Source: Pontibacter amylolyticus
GTDB lineage: Bacteria > Bacteroidota > Bacteroidia > Cytophagales > Hymenobacteraceae
Direction of reading: 5' to 3'
DNA length: 64,000 nt
NCBI RefSeq assembly: GCF_014638845.1
Contig: NZ_BMFP01000003.1
Location: forward strand, 496,001-560,000
Shown here: positions 44,602 to 53,012 of the stretch, piece by piece
How positions within the stretch are numbered: the stretch's first letter is position 1
Layout of the letters: every line of letters begins with the position of its first letter
Position numbers and translations under genes: made by a program
Notes under the pieces: model-generated
The model's input: the letters and a program-made list of their open reading frames with translations, nothing else
What the model was told of the DNA's origin: nothing
Database searches by the model: none

Positions 44602-45003
44602 TCAGGCCAGTAGCCAGTTGCGGGCCTCGCCATAGAACTCAAACTCCATCAAACCGTACTGGAACTGGCTGTAATCGAGGTACCTGAACATGTTCTCGGA
44701 GCTGATGCGGGCTGAGATGTCTGTTGACCGGACACGGGCTATTTTCTCCAGGCTCTTCACCTCCTGAAAGAACAGGGGCGCCCACTCTTCTATCGTCCAC
44801 TTCTGATCCGAGAGACGCACCACCCGAGCCTGTCGATGATCTTCCAGCCAGCGTTTTACTTCGTACTTCCGGAGCGCCTCAATGTATTGTAGCATTGCCT
44901 CGCGGTACGCTGCGCTGGCGGCATAGGCCAGCCACGTAACTTCGAGCAGTTTTTCCGCCTCGTAGTAGGCAATGCTTATATAGTCTTTCTTGTATATTAT
45001 CAT
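44602..45003 (-). CDS. STAS/SpoIIAA-like protein, paralogue 3
   Basis: A 133-residue protein of the same type as paralogue 2: YISIAYYEAEKLLEVTWL, helix YREAMLQYIEALRKYEV, then KRWLEDHRQARVV, a helix containing WTIEEWAPLFF, and a final EFYGEARNWLL. Identity with its neighbour is low but the spacing of elements is the same. It is divergent from paralogue 4, with a 260-base AT-rich gap between them that must hold both promoters. The function is unknown; the pairing suggests a set of interacting regulators or decoys. Confidence 0.72.
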   Translation of the reverse strand: MIIYKKDYISIAYYEAEKLLEVTWLAYAASAAYREAMLQYIEALRKYEVKRWLEDHRQARVVRLSDQKWTIEEWAPLFFQEVKSLEKIARVRSTDISARISSENMFRYLDYSQFQYGLMEFEFYGEARNWLLA

Positions 45004-45264
45004 TGCAACTCAGTCTATGGGAGCAGGTATAGGCACTTCGAATAGCAGTATACCCGATTCGGGGATGATGCCCCGAACAAGCCTAAACCTAGCTGGTTCG
45101 ACTAGGGTTTGCAAGAAAGGACTTACAGTTTTAAAATCAAAACCAAGATATGCATTTAGTATATATTTGTGATATTACTCAATTTTTGCTTGGTGGGGCT
45201 ACTACTGTTTTGTATATTAATGCGCCGTTTCATACCCGATATCCCTAAGCATACTTCCCACATC

Positions 45265-45672
45265 ATGATTCTTTTGCAAAACAGCATACTGCGACTGGAG
45301 TACGACCCTGCTACCGACATTTTGCAGGTGCGCTACCCCGATCTGCAGCGCTATCATATGTCAGAGATCAAACACAGTCTGCAGATTATGGTTCAGACGA
45401 TCCGGAACTACGATGTGCGCAAATTGCTGTTGGATGCCCGCACAACTTCCGTAGAGATTGATGATGAGGAGAACCGGCAGCTTACCATGGAACTGACGGC
45501 CATGCTGTCGGCCACGCGGCTGGCTAAAGTAGCACGGCTGCAGCCTTTTGACCCGGAAAACGAGGCGCGCGCCCAGCGCAACATCGAAGAGGCCCGCAAA
45601 ACGGGGGCTATAGCTTATGAGGTGGCAACCTTTGCGACTCCTGCCGCCGCCCTTGAGTGGCTTAAAGCTTAA
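45265..45672 (+). CDS. STAS/SpoIIAA-like protein, paralogue 4
   Basis: A 135-residue protein starting MILLQNSILRLEYDPATDIL; a longer in-frame reading begins upstream but adds a hydrophobic leader without parallel in the paralogues. Motifs: LRLEYDPATDILQVRYPDLQ, helix MSEIKHSLQIMVQTIRNYDV, RKLLLDARTTSV, helix RQLTMELTAMLSATRLAKVA and IAYEVATFATPAAALEWL. It is the best match to paralogue 2 (both share YNP/YDP, YDV-R/K-L-x-D-x-R and AIAWL/ALEWL). A terminator follows. Confidence 0.78.
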   Translation: MILLQNSILRLEYDPATDILQVRYPDLQRYHMSEIKHSLQIMVQTIRNYDVRKLLLDARTTSVEIDDEENRQLTMELTAMLSATRLAKVARLQPFDPENEARAQRNIEEARKTGAIAYEVATFATPAAALEWLKA

Positions 45673-45685
45673 TACAGGCGCATAA

Positions 45686-45723
45686 AAAAAGCGGCCCCGG
45701 TCGTTCACCCCCGGAGCCGCTTA
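45686..45723 (+). terminator. Rho-independent terminator
   Basis: AAGCGGCCCCGG pairs with CCGGAGCCGCTT with one mismatch, after an A-run; it follows paralogue 4. Confidence 0.8.
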
Positions 45724-45837
45724 TACTTTCACAAAATGAGCTTTCGCTAAGCTTTCTATATATACGCTCACCTATATTAAAAAGTTGTTATCCTTTTTGA
45801 ATTTATTTTTTCGAGGCGAAATTAGCGATGTTGCCCT

Positions 45838-45875
45838 GACCTCGAGGTGTGCGCAGCTCCCGCGAGCGTCTAACA
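45838..45875. repeat. REP-like element, family B copy 2
   Basis: GACCTCGAGGTGTGCGCAGC continued by TCCCGCGAGCGTCTAACA. It differs from copy 1 by few bases. Confidence 0.7.
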
Positions 45876-45925
45876 GATCGGCTGATGCTAATCATGTATA
45901 GGTATAGAATAGGCGATTGCGAAGA

Positions 45926-46414
45926 TTAAGCTTCTAAAATTTCAGTCTCACGAAAATCGCGATTAAGCTCGTAGGTCATGAAATAATAGTAGAAGGCCGC
46001 TTGCAGCTGTTGGGTAAGAGGGCTGGTGCCGGAGAGCAAACCTCCTATCGCTTCTTTGGCTATACCTAACTGCTTGCTCAGGTCATTTCTGGAAAGTTTG
46101 TATGCCTTTTTGCTATCCGCTATCCAGAGGTGGTCGATTTCGTCGAACTTAGGTTTGAATGAAAGTACTACATAATGTTTTTTTTACTGGTCTTTTATTG
46201 GCGCTAACAAAGCTCCTGCTCTTTTAACAAGCTGCCGCTGACTAAGGATGCAATTATTTTTAAGCTCGGTTTACTCAACCCGAACCTGCAGTACACCTTC
46301 TTCCAGGTCAAGTATATCGACCTTTATACCTGTATAGGCCAGCAATTTATCTCAACTGGTTCTGATTTCGTCCTGCACAGACTTCTCGATCGGCAATAGT
46401 TCTAGGTTTCTCAT
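45926..46414 (-). pseudogene. Decayed helix-turn-helix gene with three in-frame stops
   Basis: Read on the minus strand from ATG (complement 46412-46414), one frame runs 163 codons to TAA and is broken by TGA after DEIRTS, TAA after VLQVRVE and TAA after APIKDQ. Between the stops the protein is sensible: MRNLELLPIEKSVQDEIRTS, then DKLLAYTGIKVDILDLEEGV, and a C-terminal part FDEIDHLWIADSKKAYKLSR followed by NDLSKQLGIAKEAIGGLLSG and FYYYFMTYELNRDF. The C-terminal part is a helix-turn-helix of the Bacteroidota XRE-like kind. I read it as a pseudogene. Whether its final 84 codons are still made from an unusual start is open. Confidence 0.7.
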
Positions 46415-46449
46415 TTCTAAATCTAATGTGAGGCTCTCTCCTATGTTCT

Positions 46450-46597
46450 TTGTAGGGACAGGTCGCGACCTGTCCGAATCGTGCACGGACTTTGACTGCC
46501 CGGCTATACCTGATTAATTGCCTGCTGGAACTGCCTGTATCCAAACTGCTTCGTTGGCCGGCCTGTCGCGCGGACAGGTCGCGACCTGTTCCTACGA
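46450..46597. repeat. REPIN-like element, family A copy 2
   Basis: A 148-base element with 27-base inverted ends (left TTGTAGGGACAGGTCGCGAC..., right ...GACCTGTTCCTACGA), matching copy 1 at 42671-42814. Both left ends continue with GAATCnTGCACG, so similarity reaches a little into the interior. The interior here also contains one CTATACCTG motif. Confidence 0.75.
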
Positions 46598-46626
46598 AGG
46601 GTGCTATACCTGAGTGGCTGCCCCCA

Positions 46627-46744
46627 GACCTCGCGGTGTCTTCAGACCCGCGAGTGTCTCACAATGCTGCGGTGGAAAATCAAGTATAGGTATAGCCACG
46701 GCCGTTACGTTAGACACTCGCGGGAGCTGCGCACGCCGCGAGGT
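46627..46744. repeat. Inverted pair of REP-like family B copies
   Basis: GACCTCGCGGTGTCTTCAGA (46627 onward) and the inverted copy GTTAGACACTCGCGGGAGCT (46709-46744) enclose about 45 bases that hold CAAGTATAGGTATAGCC. This is a REPIN-like layout of 118 bases. The right copy forms the 3' tail of the restriction pseudogene. Confidence 0.7.
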
Positions 46745-47141
46745 ACTGGTGCGGCCGCTTCATACTCCTCCCGGGTCATGGCAAAGGCCGGGTCCACGAG
46801 GAGCACTTCATCGTAGCTGAGGTCGTAGAGTCGGTATATCTGCAGATCGATCTCCGCAGCCAGCGCTGAGGCGTTCGCGCCCAAACTGCTTTTGATCGTC
46901 GGCCCGTTGTGGATCACTAGATCGGTGCGCCCGCTGGTGTTGATGCTTTAGCCGTTGTAAAATACCGCCTTCAGAAAGTCGCGCAAATGGTTTTTGGCGT
47001 GCACCTCGGTTTCGTGCGGGTTAATGCTGTCCAGGAGCGTGCAAAGTGCCGCCTCGAAGCGCTCCATGTCGTTTCGGGCCGTTTCTGGCGCAGATAGGCC
47101 TAGTTGAGTGCCTGTCGCAGACGGAGGGTGCTGTGCTGCAT
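46705..47141 (-). pseudogene. Remnant of an Eco57I-like type IIG restriction-modification gene
   Basis: The minus strand begins MQHSTLRLRQALN, a stop (TAG), AYLRQK, a frameshift, and then MERFEAALCTLLDSINPHET, VHAKNHLRDFLKAVFYNG, a stop (TAA) and SINTSGRTDLVIHNGPTIKS. This is the standard opening of Eco57I-type type IIG enzymes (LRQALNKAYL, a KN-L-x-DFLK segment, INTKGRxDLVIHNG). It then jumps straight to LAAEIDLQIYRLYDLSYDEV, the standard end of such enzymes. Several hundred codons with the nuclease, methylase and recognition domains are missing. The tail after EEYEAA is read from a REP-like element. It has two stops, a frameshift and a deletion, so it is inactive. Confidence 0.78.
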
Positions 47142-47480
47142 GTGCTCGGTTTGTTTGCTATTACAAGGGACTTAAGCACAGCCAATATCCATTAGGCTGC
47201 TCCATTGCGATTAAAAAAAAAACATGCTATATAGTCATTTATAAATATAATTTAATTAAAAATAATTATAACAATATAAAAGAGGCGCCGTATTGTTATA
47301 ATCTTATTTTCCATAACAACCTATAAATCATTGGTAAAGTAACAGTTTCGCTGTGGAATCTGCCCTTACAGGGCTTAATGTGGTTCTGCACACGGAATTG
47401 TATTGCCAAACAGAGCGGGTCTGTCTGCACAGGTCATCAGGATGGTGTTTTTAACTATTACTAACCATAAAACCTTTAAC
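47142..47480. other. AT-rich intergenic region before the subtilase
   Basis: About 340 bases. It contains the inverted repeat ATTATAACAATA-N14-TATTGTTATAAT (47265-47276 and 47291-47302), whose loop includes GGCGCC. The remainder holds no gene. The subtilase promoter should be between 47310 and 47460; no clear TAnnTTTG is seen. Confidence 0.5.
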
Positions 47481-49034
47481 ATGACTAACAAATTCTTTAC
47501 TCGCAACAACCTGCTCGTTGCAGCGGCTTTTGCCTTTTTAGGCTTAACAGGCTGTAATCCCGAAGAAGACGTGAATCCGGATGGCGTTTTAAGCGCCTCT
47601 GAGACAAATGAAGCCGTCGCTGCAGCTGCATCTGGCGTTAAGTACCGTGGCAATCATTACATCGTGCTTTCCAACACCGAAACGCTTCCGGCTGGCCTGG
47701 GAAACCAACTGGCCTCTATAAATGGCAGGATGACGAACATATGGTCAGAAGCTGGCGTGGCAACCGTCTATTCCGAAGACCCTGCCTTTCTGGCAAAAGC
47801 CTCTAGAATACAGGGTGTGCGTTCTGTTGTGCGCGACCTGGAGATACAATGGATCAAGCCGGATAGCCGGGAGGTCGTTCTACATGAAGAGGTATATGGC
47901 AATCCGCCTAACAGCGGCGATAATGATACCCGGTTTGATCTCCAGTGGGGACACGCTGCCATCAAGGCGCCAGCCGCCTGGAACGCTGGTGTGCGTGGCA
48001 AGGGTGTAAAGGTAGCAGTCCTGGACTCAGGCTTTGACCTGGACCACCCCGATCTGGCACCAAACATTTTGATGAATGACAGCAAAAGCTTTGTTGTCAA
48101 TGACAAAAATGAAGACTTGTGGTATGCTTTGGATGATGCTTTTAGCCATGGCACCCACACGGCCGGCACCATTGCTGCGGCTGACAATGCCTATGGTGTG
48201 ATTGGTGTGGCGCCCGAAGCTAAACTCATACTCGTTAAAGTGCTGAGCGATCATACAGGTTCAGGGGCCTTCTCCTGGATTATGGCTGGTATTGTACACG
48301 CGGCAGACAAAGGTGCTGATGTGATCAATATGAGTCTGGGTGCTGCTATACCTCGAAACGGCTGGTTTGTGAATGACAATGGCACGCCAACCAACCCTTC
48401 GGACGATTACCTTGAAAAAGGTAGCACCAGTGCGGTACAGGAGCTGCTCATAGCACTTGACCGCACCACCCAGTACGCTAATAAAAAAGGGGTGACCGTC
48501 GTAGCGTCTGCCGGCAATGCCGCCAACAACGGAAACAAAGACGGCTCGCTGGTACACGTCCCCTCCGCCTCCTCGCAAGTGATTTCCGTTTCGGCTACAG
48601 CCCCCTTTGGCTGGGCATTGAACCCGTACGGCGTGTTCATGGACAACTTTGCCTCCTATTCCAATTACGGCACACCGGACATACACTTTGCAGCCCCAGG
48701 TGGTGACTCCAGATTTGCGCGTGAGCCACAGGGATTCCAGCCAGTCAAAATCGGACCAGTCACTCAGGTTGCCTATGCTTTTGACCTGGTATACAGTACA
48801 GGAAATACCCGGGTTCCGAATGCCGGTGCGTTCTACTGGTCAGCTGGCACCAGCATGGCCTCTCCGCACGCGGCGGGCGTGGCCGCCCTCATCATCAGCA
48901 AAAACGGGGACAAGATGGACCCCGCCCAGGTGCTGGCCAAAATGCGCGACACTGCCGATGACTTAGGAAAACCCGGCCGCGACCCGTACTACGGCTACGG
49001 CCGTGTAAATGCCTTGCGTGCTGTAACAGAATAA
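47481..49034 (+). CDS. Secreted S8 family serine peptidase (subtilase) lipoprotein
   Basis: A 517-residue subtilase. The ATG at 47481 gives a lipoprotein signal (AFAFLGLTGC, lipid on Cys25); an upstream start would spoil it. Residues 50-120 are an inhibitor-I9-like propeptide (YIVLSNTETLPAGL... GVRSVVRDLEIQW). The catalytic triad is Asp182 (VAVLDSGFD), His223 (SHGTHTAGT) and Ser458 (GTSMASPHAAG), with Asn in VASAGNAANN as oxyanion helper. It is attached to a membrane and faces the periplasm or outside. No T9SS domain is present. A strong terminator follows. Confidence 0.93.
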   Translation: MTNKFFTRNNLLVAAAFAFLGLTGCNPEEDVNPDGVLSASETNEAVAAAASGVKYRGNHYIVLSNTETLPAGLGNQLASINGRMTNIWSEAGVATVYSEDPAFLAKASRIQGVRSVVRDLEIQWIKPDSREVVLHEEVYGNPPNSGDNDTRFDLQWGHAAIKAPAAWNAGVRGKGVKVAVLDSGFDLDHPDLAPNILMNDSKSFVVNDKNEDLWYALDDAFSHGTHTAGTIAAADNAYGVIGVAPEAKLILVKVLSDHTGSGAFSWIMAGIVHAADKGADVINMSLGAAIPRNGWFVNDNGTPTNPSDDYLEKGSTSAVQELLIALDRTTQYANKKGVTVVASAGNAANNGNKDGSLVHVPSASSQVISVSATAPFGWALNPYGVFMDNFASYSNYGTPDIHFAAPGGDSRFAREPQGFQPVKIGPVTQVAYAFDLVYSTGNTRVPNAGAFYWSAGTSMASPHAAGVAALIISKNGDKMDPAQVLAKMRDTADDLGKPGRDPYYGYGRVNALRAVTE

Positions 49035-49050
49035 GTTATACCTGCATTCA

Positions 49051-49088
49051 TAACAAAAGCCGGACTGTGGACAGTCCGGCTTTTGTTA
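49051..49088 (+). terminator. Perfect 18-base terminator hairpin
   Basis: TAACAAAAGCCGGACTGT (49051-49068) pairs exactly with ACAGTCCGGCTTTTGTTA (49071-49088). Confidence 0.9.
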
Positions 49089-49328
49089 TTTGATTACTGT
49101 GCAATTTTTATTACACAGTAATCATTACTATAATCCAAATAGGAATTTACTATCCACGACTTAAACTAACTTGGGTATTAAAACAAAATTCGATAAAAGA
49201 ACCGGAATATAGGATATAAGAAAGCCATTTTTCAACAATTAAAACAATTTAATAAATATTGTTTAACAATTGAACCCATATTGTCTAATTACAATTACAT
49301 TCAGGAAGTTTTTAGCCAATACACCTCT

Positions 49329-51566
49329 ATGAAGGTAAATTTTACGCAGCCTGAAGCGCTGGCCCTGACGCCAGATTTCTATACCTCAATTGTACGGCAC
49401 GGATCCGAGCTCATCACTGTGATTAACTGGCAGGGCAACTACCAGTATGTTTCTGACTCGGTCGGCCCCGGGTTGGGGTATGCCCCTGAAGAGCTGCTGG
49501 GCACCCATGTACTCGAACTCATCCACCCGGATGATGTGCCCATAATCGGAGATGAGCTTTTGAAGCACACGACCGGCCAAACAAAGCAAATAACGCTTGC
49601 ACCTTTCCGCTTCAGGGCAAAAAACGGCGACTGGCACTGGCTGAGCTGCGTATCCACCAACATGCTGGACGATCCGCATGTGCGGGGCATTGTCACCAAT
49701 TCGCGTGATATTACCGCTAAGATGGTGGCGCTGCAGCAGAAAAAAGAAAGCCGGGCTTATTATAAGGCACTCTTCTTCAACAATCCCGATCTCGTATTCA
49801 CGCTGAGCACAAGCGGTCGGGTCGAAGCCTGCAACGATGCTGTGGTGGACCTGACCGGCTATACCCGCGAGGATTTCCCTGAAAGCCATTTTGCTGATTT
49901 CGTGCTGTCAGAGTACCACGCGGCAACATTTGAGGCTTTCCACCAGGCTTTGGCTGGCAAGTCCTGCACGTTTGAGTCCTGCATCAGGCACCGCAATGGT
50001 CAGAAGCGCCACTTGTCGGTCACGCTGGTACCCGTGGTGCTGGAAGGCCGTGTGCTCGCTGTACAGTGCATTGCCAAAGACATTACCAACGAAAAAGAAG
50101 CCAACCTGCTGGTGAAAGCCCAGTCCCAGAAGTTGCACAACATCCTGGAGGCGATGGTAGAAGGCTTCTTTGCCCTGGACACAGCATGGCGCTACAGCTT
50201 CGGCAATACGGTCTTCGCCAATTTCCTGGGCCGCCCCCTCAACGAACTGATGCACCGCCAAATCTGGGAAGAATACCCCTTCCTGGTAGACACCCTTTTT
50301 TATCAGAAATGCCTGGAGGTAGACAAGACCAGAAAGCCCGTCCAGTTTGACCAGCGTTTTGATGATCTGAAAGCTGTGCTGCGCTTCACACTGAGTCCCT
50401 TTGAGGATGGCATTCTGGTATCGTTTGTAGACATTACGGAGCAGTTAAAAGCGCAGGAAGAGCTCCGCAAGCTCTCGCTGGTGGCCAGCAAAACCACCAA
50501 CGGTGTGATCATCACCAACAGCCAGCATGAGATAGAATGGGTGAACGAGGCTTTCTGCAACGTGACTGGCTATGCGCTGGAAGAAGTCGTTGGCAAGCGT
50601 CCGGGTGACATTCTGATCTCTAATGATACGGATTCGCGTGAACTCACCTGGGTAAGGGAGCAGCTGGCACTGGGCATGCCGATGCGTAAAGAAATGCGCA
50701 GCTACCATAAAAATGGCGAGATGGTCTGGGCCGATGTCACTATTTCGCCTGTTGCCAATGAGCGGGGGGAGATCGAAAAGCACGTCTACATCCACACCGA
50801 TATTACGGAGCGCAAGCTGGAGCAGGAGCAATTGCTCAAAACCACTGAGCACCTGTACCATCAGAACGAGGACCTGCAGCAGTTCAACTACATTGTGTCG
50901 CACAACCTGCGCGCGCCTGTGGCCAATCTGGTCGGCCTTTCGACCATGTTGCAGAAGCTGGACCGCAACAGCGGCCGCTTTATGCAGGGCCTGCAAAACC
51001 TGGAGACATCCGCCCGTCGGCTCGACGATGTGATCGGTGACCTGAACAAAATACTGGCCGTGCGTTCCACTAACCTGCAGGCTTCCCACGAAATGGTCAG
51101 CCTGGTCGAAGTGGCGGCCGAAGTGGCACTGAGCCTGCAGCACCTGCTTACCCCGATCAGCGGGCGTATCGTCCTGAACCTGAAACAGGAGGACCTGCTT
51201 TGGGCCAACCGCGCCTACGTTTACAGCATCCTGCACAATCTGATCTCGAACGCGATCAAGTATAAATCCGCACAGCGTGACTTACTTATTGAGTTAAATA
51301 GCGTAAGGAAAGAAGACAGTCTGCAACTACATATAAAGGACAATGGCAGTGGCATGGACCTGGAGACAGTACGGCCGCAGCTGTTCCAGCTCTACAAGCG
51401 CTTTCATGCAGGACCTGATGGCAAAGGCATAGGGCTATACCTGGTGAAAATGCAAATGAACGCCATTGGGGGAGAGATTGAAGTAGAAAGCAAACCCGAA
51501 TCAGGTACAACCTTCACCTTACATTTTAAGCAAGCAGCCTATGGTCAGCAAGGTTTACATAATTGA
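49329..51566 (+). CDS. Sensor histidine kinase with multiple PAS domains
   Basis: About 745 residues from the ATG at 49329 (a TTG sixteen codons earlier is possible). No membrane helix is seen, so it is a cytosolic sensor. Four PAS/PAC domains lie in order: GSELITVINWQGNYQYVSDS, NPDLVFTLSTSGRVEACNDA, MVEGFFALDTAWRYSFGNTV and TTNGVIITNSQHEIEWVNEA. The dimerisation helix has the phospho-acceptor His525 (YIVSHNLRAPVANLVG), and an ATPase domain follows with N-box HNLISNAIKYK and DNGSGMDLE, GKGIGLYLVKM. The HNLR-type H box is common in Bacteroidota. Its last 26 bases overlap the response regulator gene, so the two are translationally coupled. The signal is unknown. Confidence 0.92.
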   Translation: MKVNFTQPEALALTPDFYTSIVRHGSELITVINWQGNYQYVSDSVGPGLGYAPEELLGTHVLELIHPDDVPIIGDELLKHTTGQTKQITLAPFRFRAKNGDWHWLSCVSTNMLDDPHVRGIVTNSRDITAKMVALQQKKESRAYYKALFFNNPDLVFTLSTSGRVEACNDAVVDLTGYTREDFPESHFADFVLSEYHAATFEAFHQALAGKSCTFESCIRHRNGQKRHLSVTLVPVVLEGRVLAVQCIAKDITNEKEANLLVKAQSQKLHNILEAMVEGFFALDTAWRYSFGNTVFANFLGRPLNELMHRQIWEEYPFLVDTLFYQKCLEVDKTRKPVQFDQRFDDLKAVLRFTLSPFEDGILVSFVDITEQLKAQEELRKLSLVASKTTNGVIITNSQHEIEWVNEAFCNVTGYALEEVVGKRPGDILISNDTDSRELTWVREQLALGMPMRKEMRSYHKNGEMVWADVTISPVANERGEIEKHVYIHTDITERKLEQEQLLKTTEHLYHQNEDLQQFNYIVSHNLRAPVANLVGLSTMLQKLDRNSGRFMQGLQNLETSARRLDDVIGDLNKILAVRSTNLQASHEMVSLVEVAAEVALSLQHLLTPISGRIVLNLKQEDLLWANRAYVYSILHNLISNAIKYKSAQRDLLIELNSVRKEDSLQLHIKDNGSGMDLETVRPQLFQLYKRFHAGPDGKGIGLYLVKMQMNAIGGEIEVESKPESGTTFTLHFKQAAYGQQGLHN

Positions 51567-51939
51567 CGATGATGACATCAGTGTCTACCTGACCACCATG
51601 GTGCTGGAGGAAGCGGGGTTTGCCAAAGAGATATGCACCTATACCTCGGCAGATGATGCGTTGGCTGACCTGTCTTTCACAGTGCCCGCTCCCCTGCCGG
51701 AGGTAATCCTGCTCGACCTGAACATGCCTTTTAAAAGTGGCTGGGATTTTCTGGATATTCTGCGTCCCTATGAAGCAACACTGAAAGGAAAACTGGATGT
51801 GTTCATCCTGACCTCTTCCATTGCTGTCAGCGACAAGGAGCAGGCACGCAACTATCCGCTTGTGTGCGGGTTTCTGCATAAGCCCCTGGACGAAGAGAGT
51901 GTCGCCAGTATAAAGCGCGCGTGTACCCGTCGCACCTAA
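51541..51939 (+). CDS. Single-domain response regulator
   Basis: A 132-residue CheY-like receiver without an output domain. The acidic pocket is IIDDDDISVYL, the phosphorylated residue is Asp59 (VILLDLNMP), the Thr/Ser is in ILTSSIAV and the Lys is in FLHKPLD. It would receive phosphate from the kinase encoded just upstream, with which it overlaps by 26 bases, and pass the signal by protein contact. The overlap is typical of coupled translation. It also overlaps the converging kinase gene by 4 bases at its 3' end. Confidence 0.93.
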   Translation: MVSKVYIIDDDDISVYLTTMVLEEAGFAKEICTYTSADDALADLSFTVPAPLPEVILLDLNMPFKSGWDFLDILRPYEATLKGKLDVFILTSSIAVSDKEQARNYPLVCGFLHKPLDEESVASIKRACTRRT

Positions 51940-53012
51940 GCGGCATACATGGGTAGCCTGACCGTAAAGCGTGTGCCTTCCTGATCCCGGCTCTCCACAC
52001 TGATGGTGCCACCCTGCAGCCGCACCAGTTCATACACAATGGAAAGCCCGAGTCCGCGCGACTCCTCCCCGTTCAGCCCCGGTCTGGAGGCCCCCCGCCG
52101 CTCAAAGACTTTGGGTAGCAGGTACGCCGGTATACCGATGCCATTGTCGGTATGCACCATCACAGCCTCTCCCTTTTCCTGATAAGCCCGGATGGTGATC
52201 GTGCCGGAGGGAGGAGTGAACTTGATGGAATTGGAAATCAGGTTATTCAGTATCTGCGAGAATTTGATCGGATCCAGTTCCACCATCAAAGGCTCTTCCG
52301 GTAGCTGCAGCACAAATTGCTGCTGCACCATCTGGCCTTTCTGGTAAAACTCCACTACATTCCGGATCTGCAGGCTCATATCCAGCCGGGTTTTGTTCAC
52401 GTATACCTCCGGCGATTGCAGGTGCTCTTCGCTTAGCAGGTCCTGGATAAGGTCTGTACACTGCAGGCAGGCCCTCTCTATGATGTCGGTATAGTGCTCC
52501 AGTTCCTGCTTTTTGTCATCTTGAATATCCTGGCGGATCAAGGACGACACACTTTTGACGATGGCCAGCGGCCCCCGCAGGTCATGCACAACCATTTCGA
52601 GCGCGCTGTTCTTCCGCTGTCCGAACTCAGTCAGGTAGTTGATAAAATCCCGCTGCTGGGTTACGTTCTCGGCCATACCTGCCACGGATACCACCTGTCG
52701 CGCACTATCAAAAATCGGGTAGGCCACGTAGCGGATGTAGCGTTTAAGGCCATTATGTTCAATGCACGCCACCTCGTCCACATGGTCACCCTTCAATACC
52801 CTTTGCCAGCAGCGTATCACGGCTGGGCGGTCATCTTCTACTACGGAGTCAAACAGCAGTTGCGGGTTTTCCTGAAGCCGTGATTCCCCCATTTCCCATA
52901 TCTCACAAAAGGCTGGCGACAAATAGACGAACTTATTTTGTGTGAGGCTATATTGGAATAAGACTTTGGGACTCTGCTGTCCTATCTGGTGTATGACGTC
53001 TGATTGGTTCAT
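51936..53012 (-). CDS. PAS-domain sensor histidine kinase
   Basis: A 358-residue soluble kinase; I start at MNQSDVIHQIG instead of a start 13 codons earlier with a basic tail. A PAS domain occupies about residues 10-125 (VLFQYSLTQNKFVYLSPAFC...). The H box is LEMVVHDLRGPLAIVKSV, and the ATPase domain has NNLISNSIKFT, HTDNGIGIPAYLLPKVFER and SRGLGLSIVYELV. It converges with the response regulator with a 4-base overlap of stop regions, so this site encodes two kinases facing one regulator. Whether it phosphorylates that regulator is not shown by sequence. Confidence 0.9.
   Translation of the reverse strand: MNQSDVIHQIGQQSPKVLFQYSLTQNKFVYLSPAFCEIWEMGESRLQENPQLLFDSVVEDDRPAVIRCWQRVLKGDHVDEVACIEHNGLKRYIRYVAYPIFDSARQVVSVAGMAENVTQQRDFINYLTEFGQRKNSALEMVVHDLRGPLAIVKSVSSLIRQDIQDDKKQELEHYTDIIERACLQCTDLIQDLLSEEHLQSPEVYVNKTRLDMSLQIRNVVEFYQKGQMVQQQFVLQLPEEPLMVELDPIKFSQILNNLISNSIKFTPPSGTITIRAYQEKGEAVMVHTDNGIGIPAYLLPKVFERRGASRPGLNGEESRGLGLSIVYELVRLQGGTISVESRDQEGTRFTVRLPMYAA

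Noticed and set aside
42555-46750. Possible CRISPR array in the repeat-rich zone
   Set aside because: Repeats differ in sequence, are palindromic, and lack regular 25-40-base spacers; no cas gene is near.
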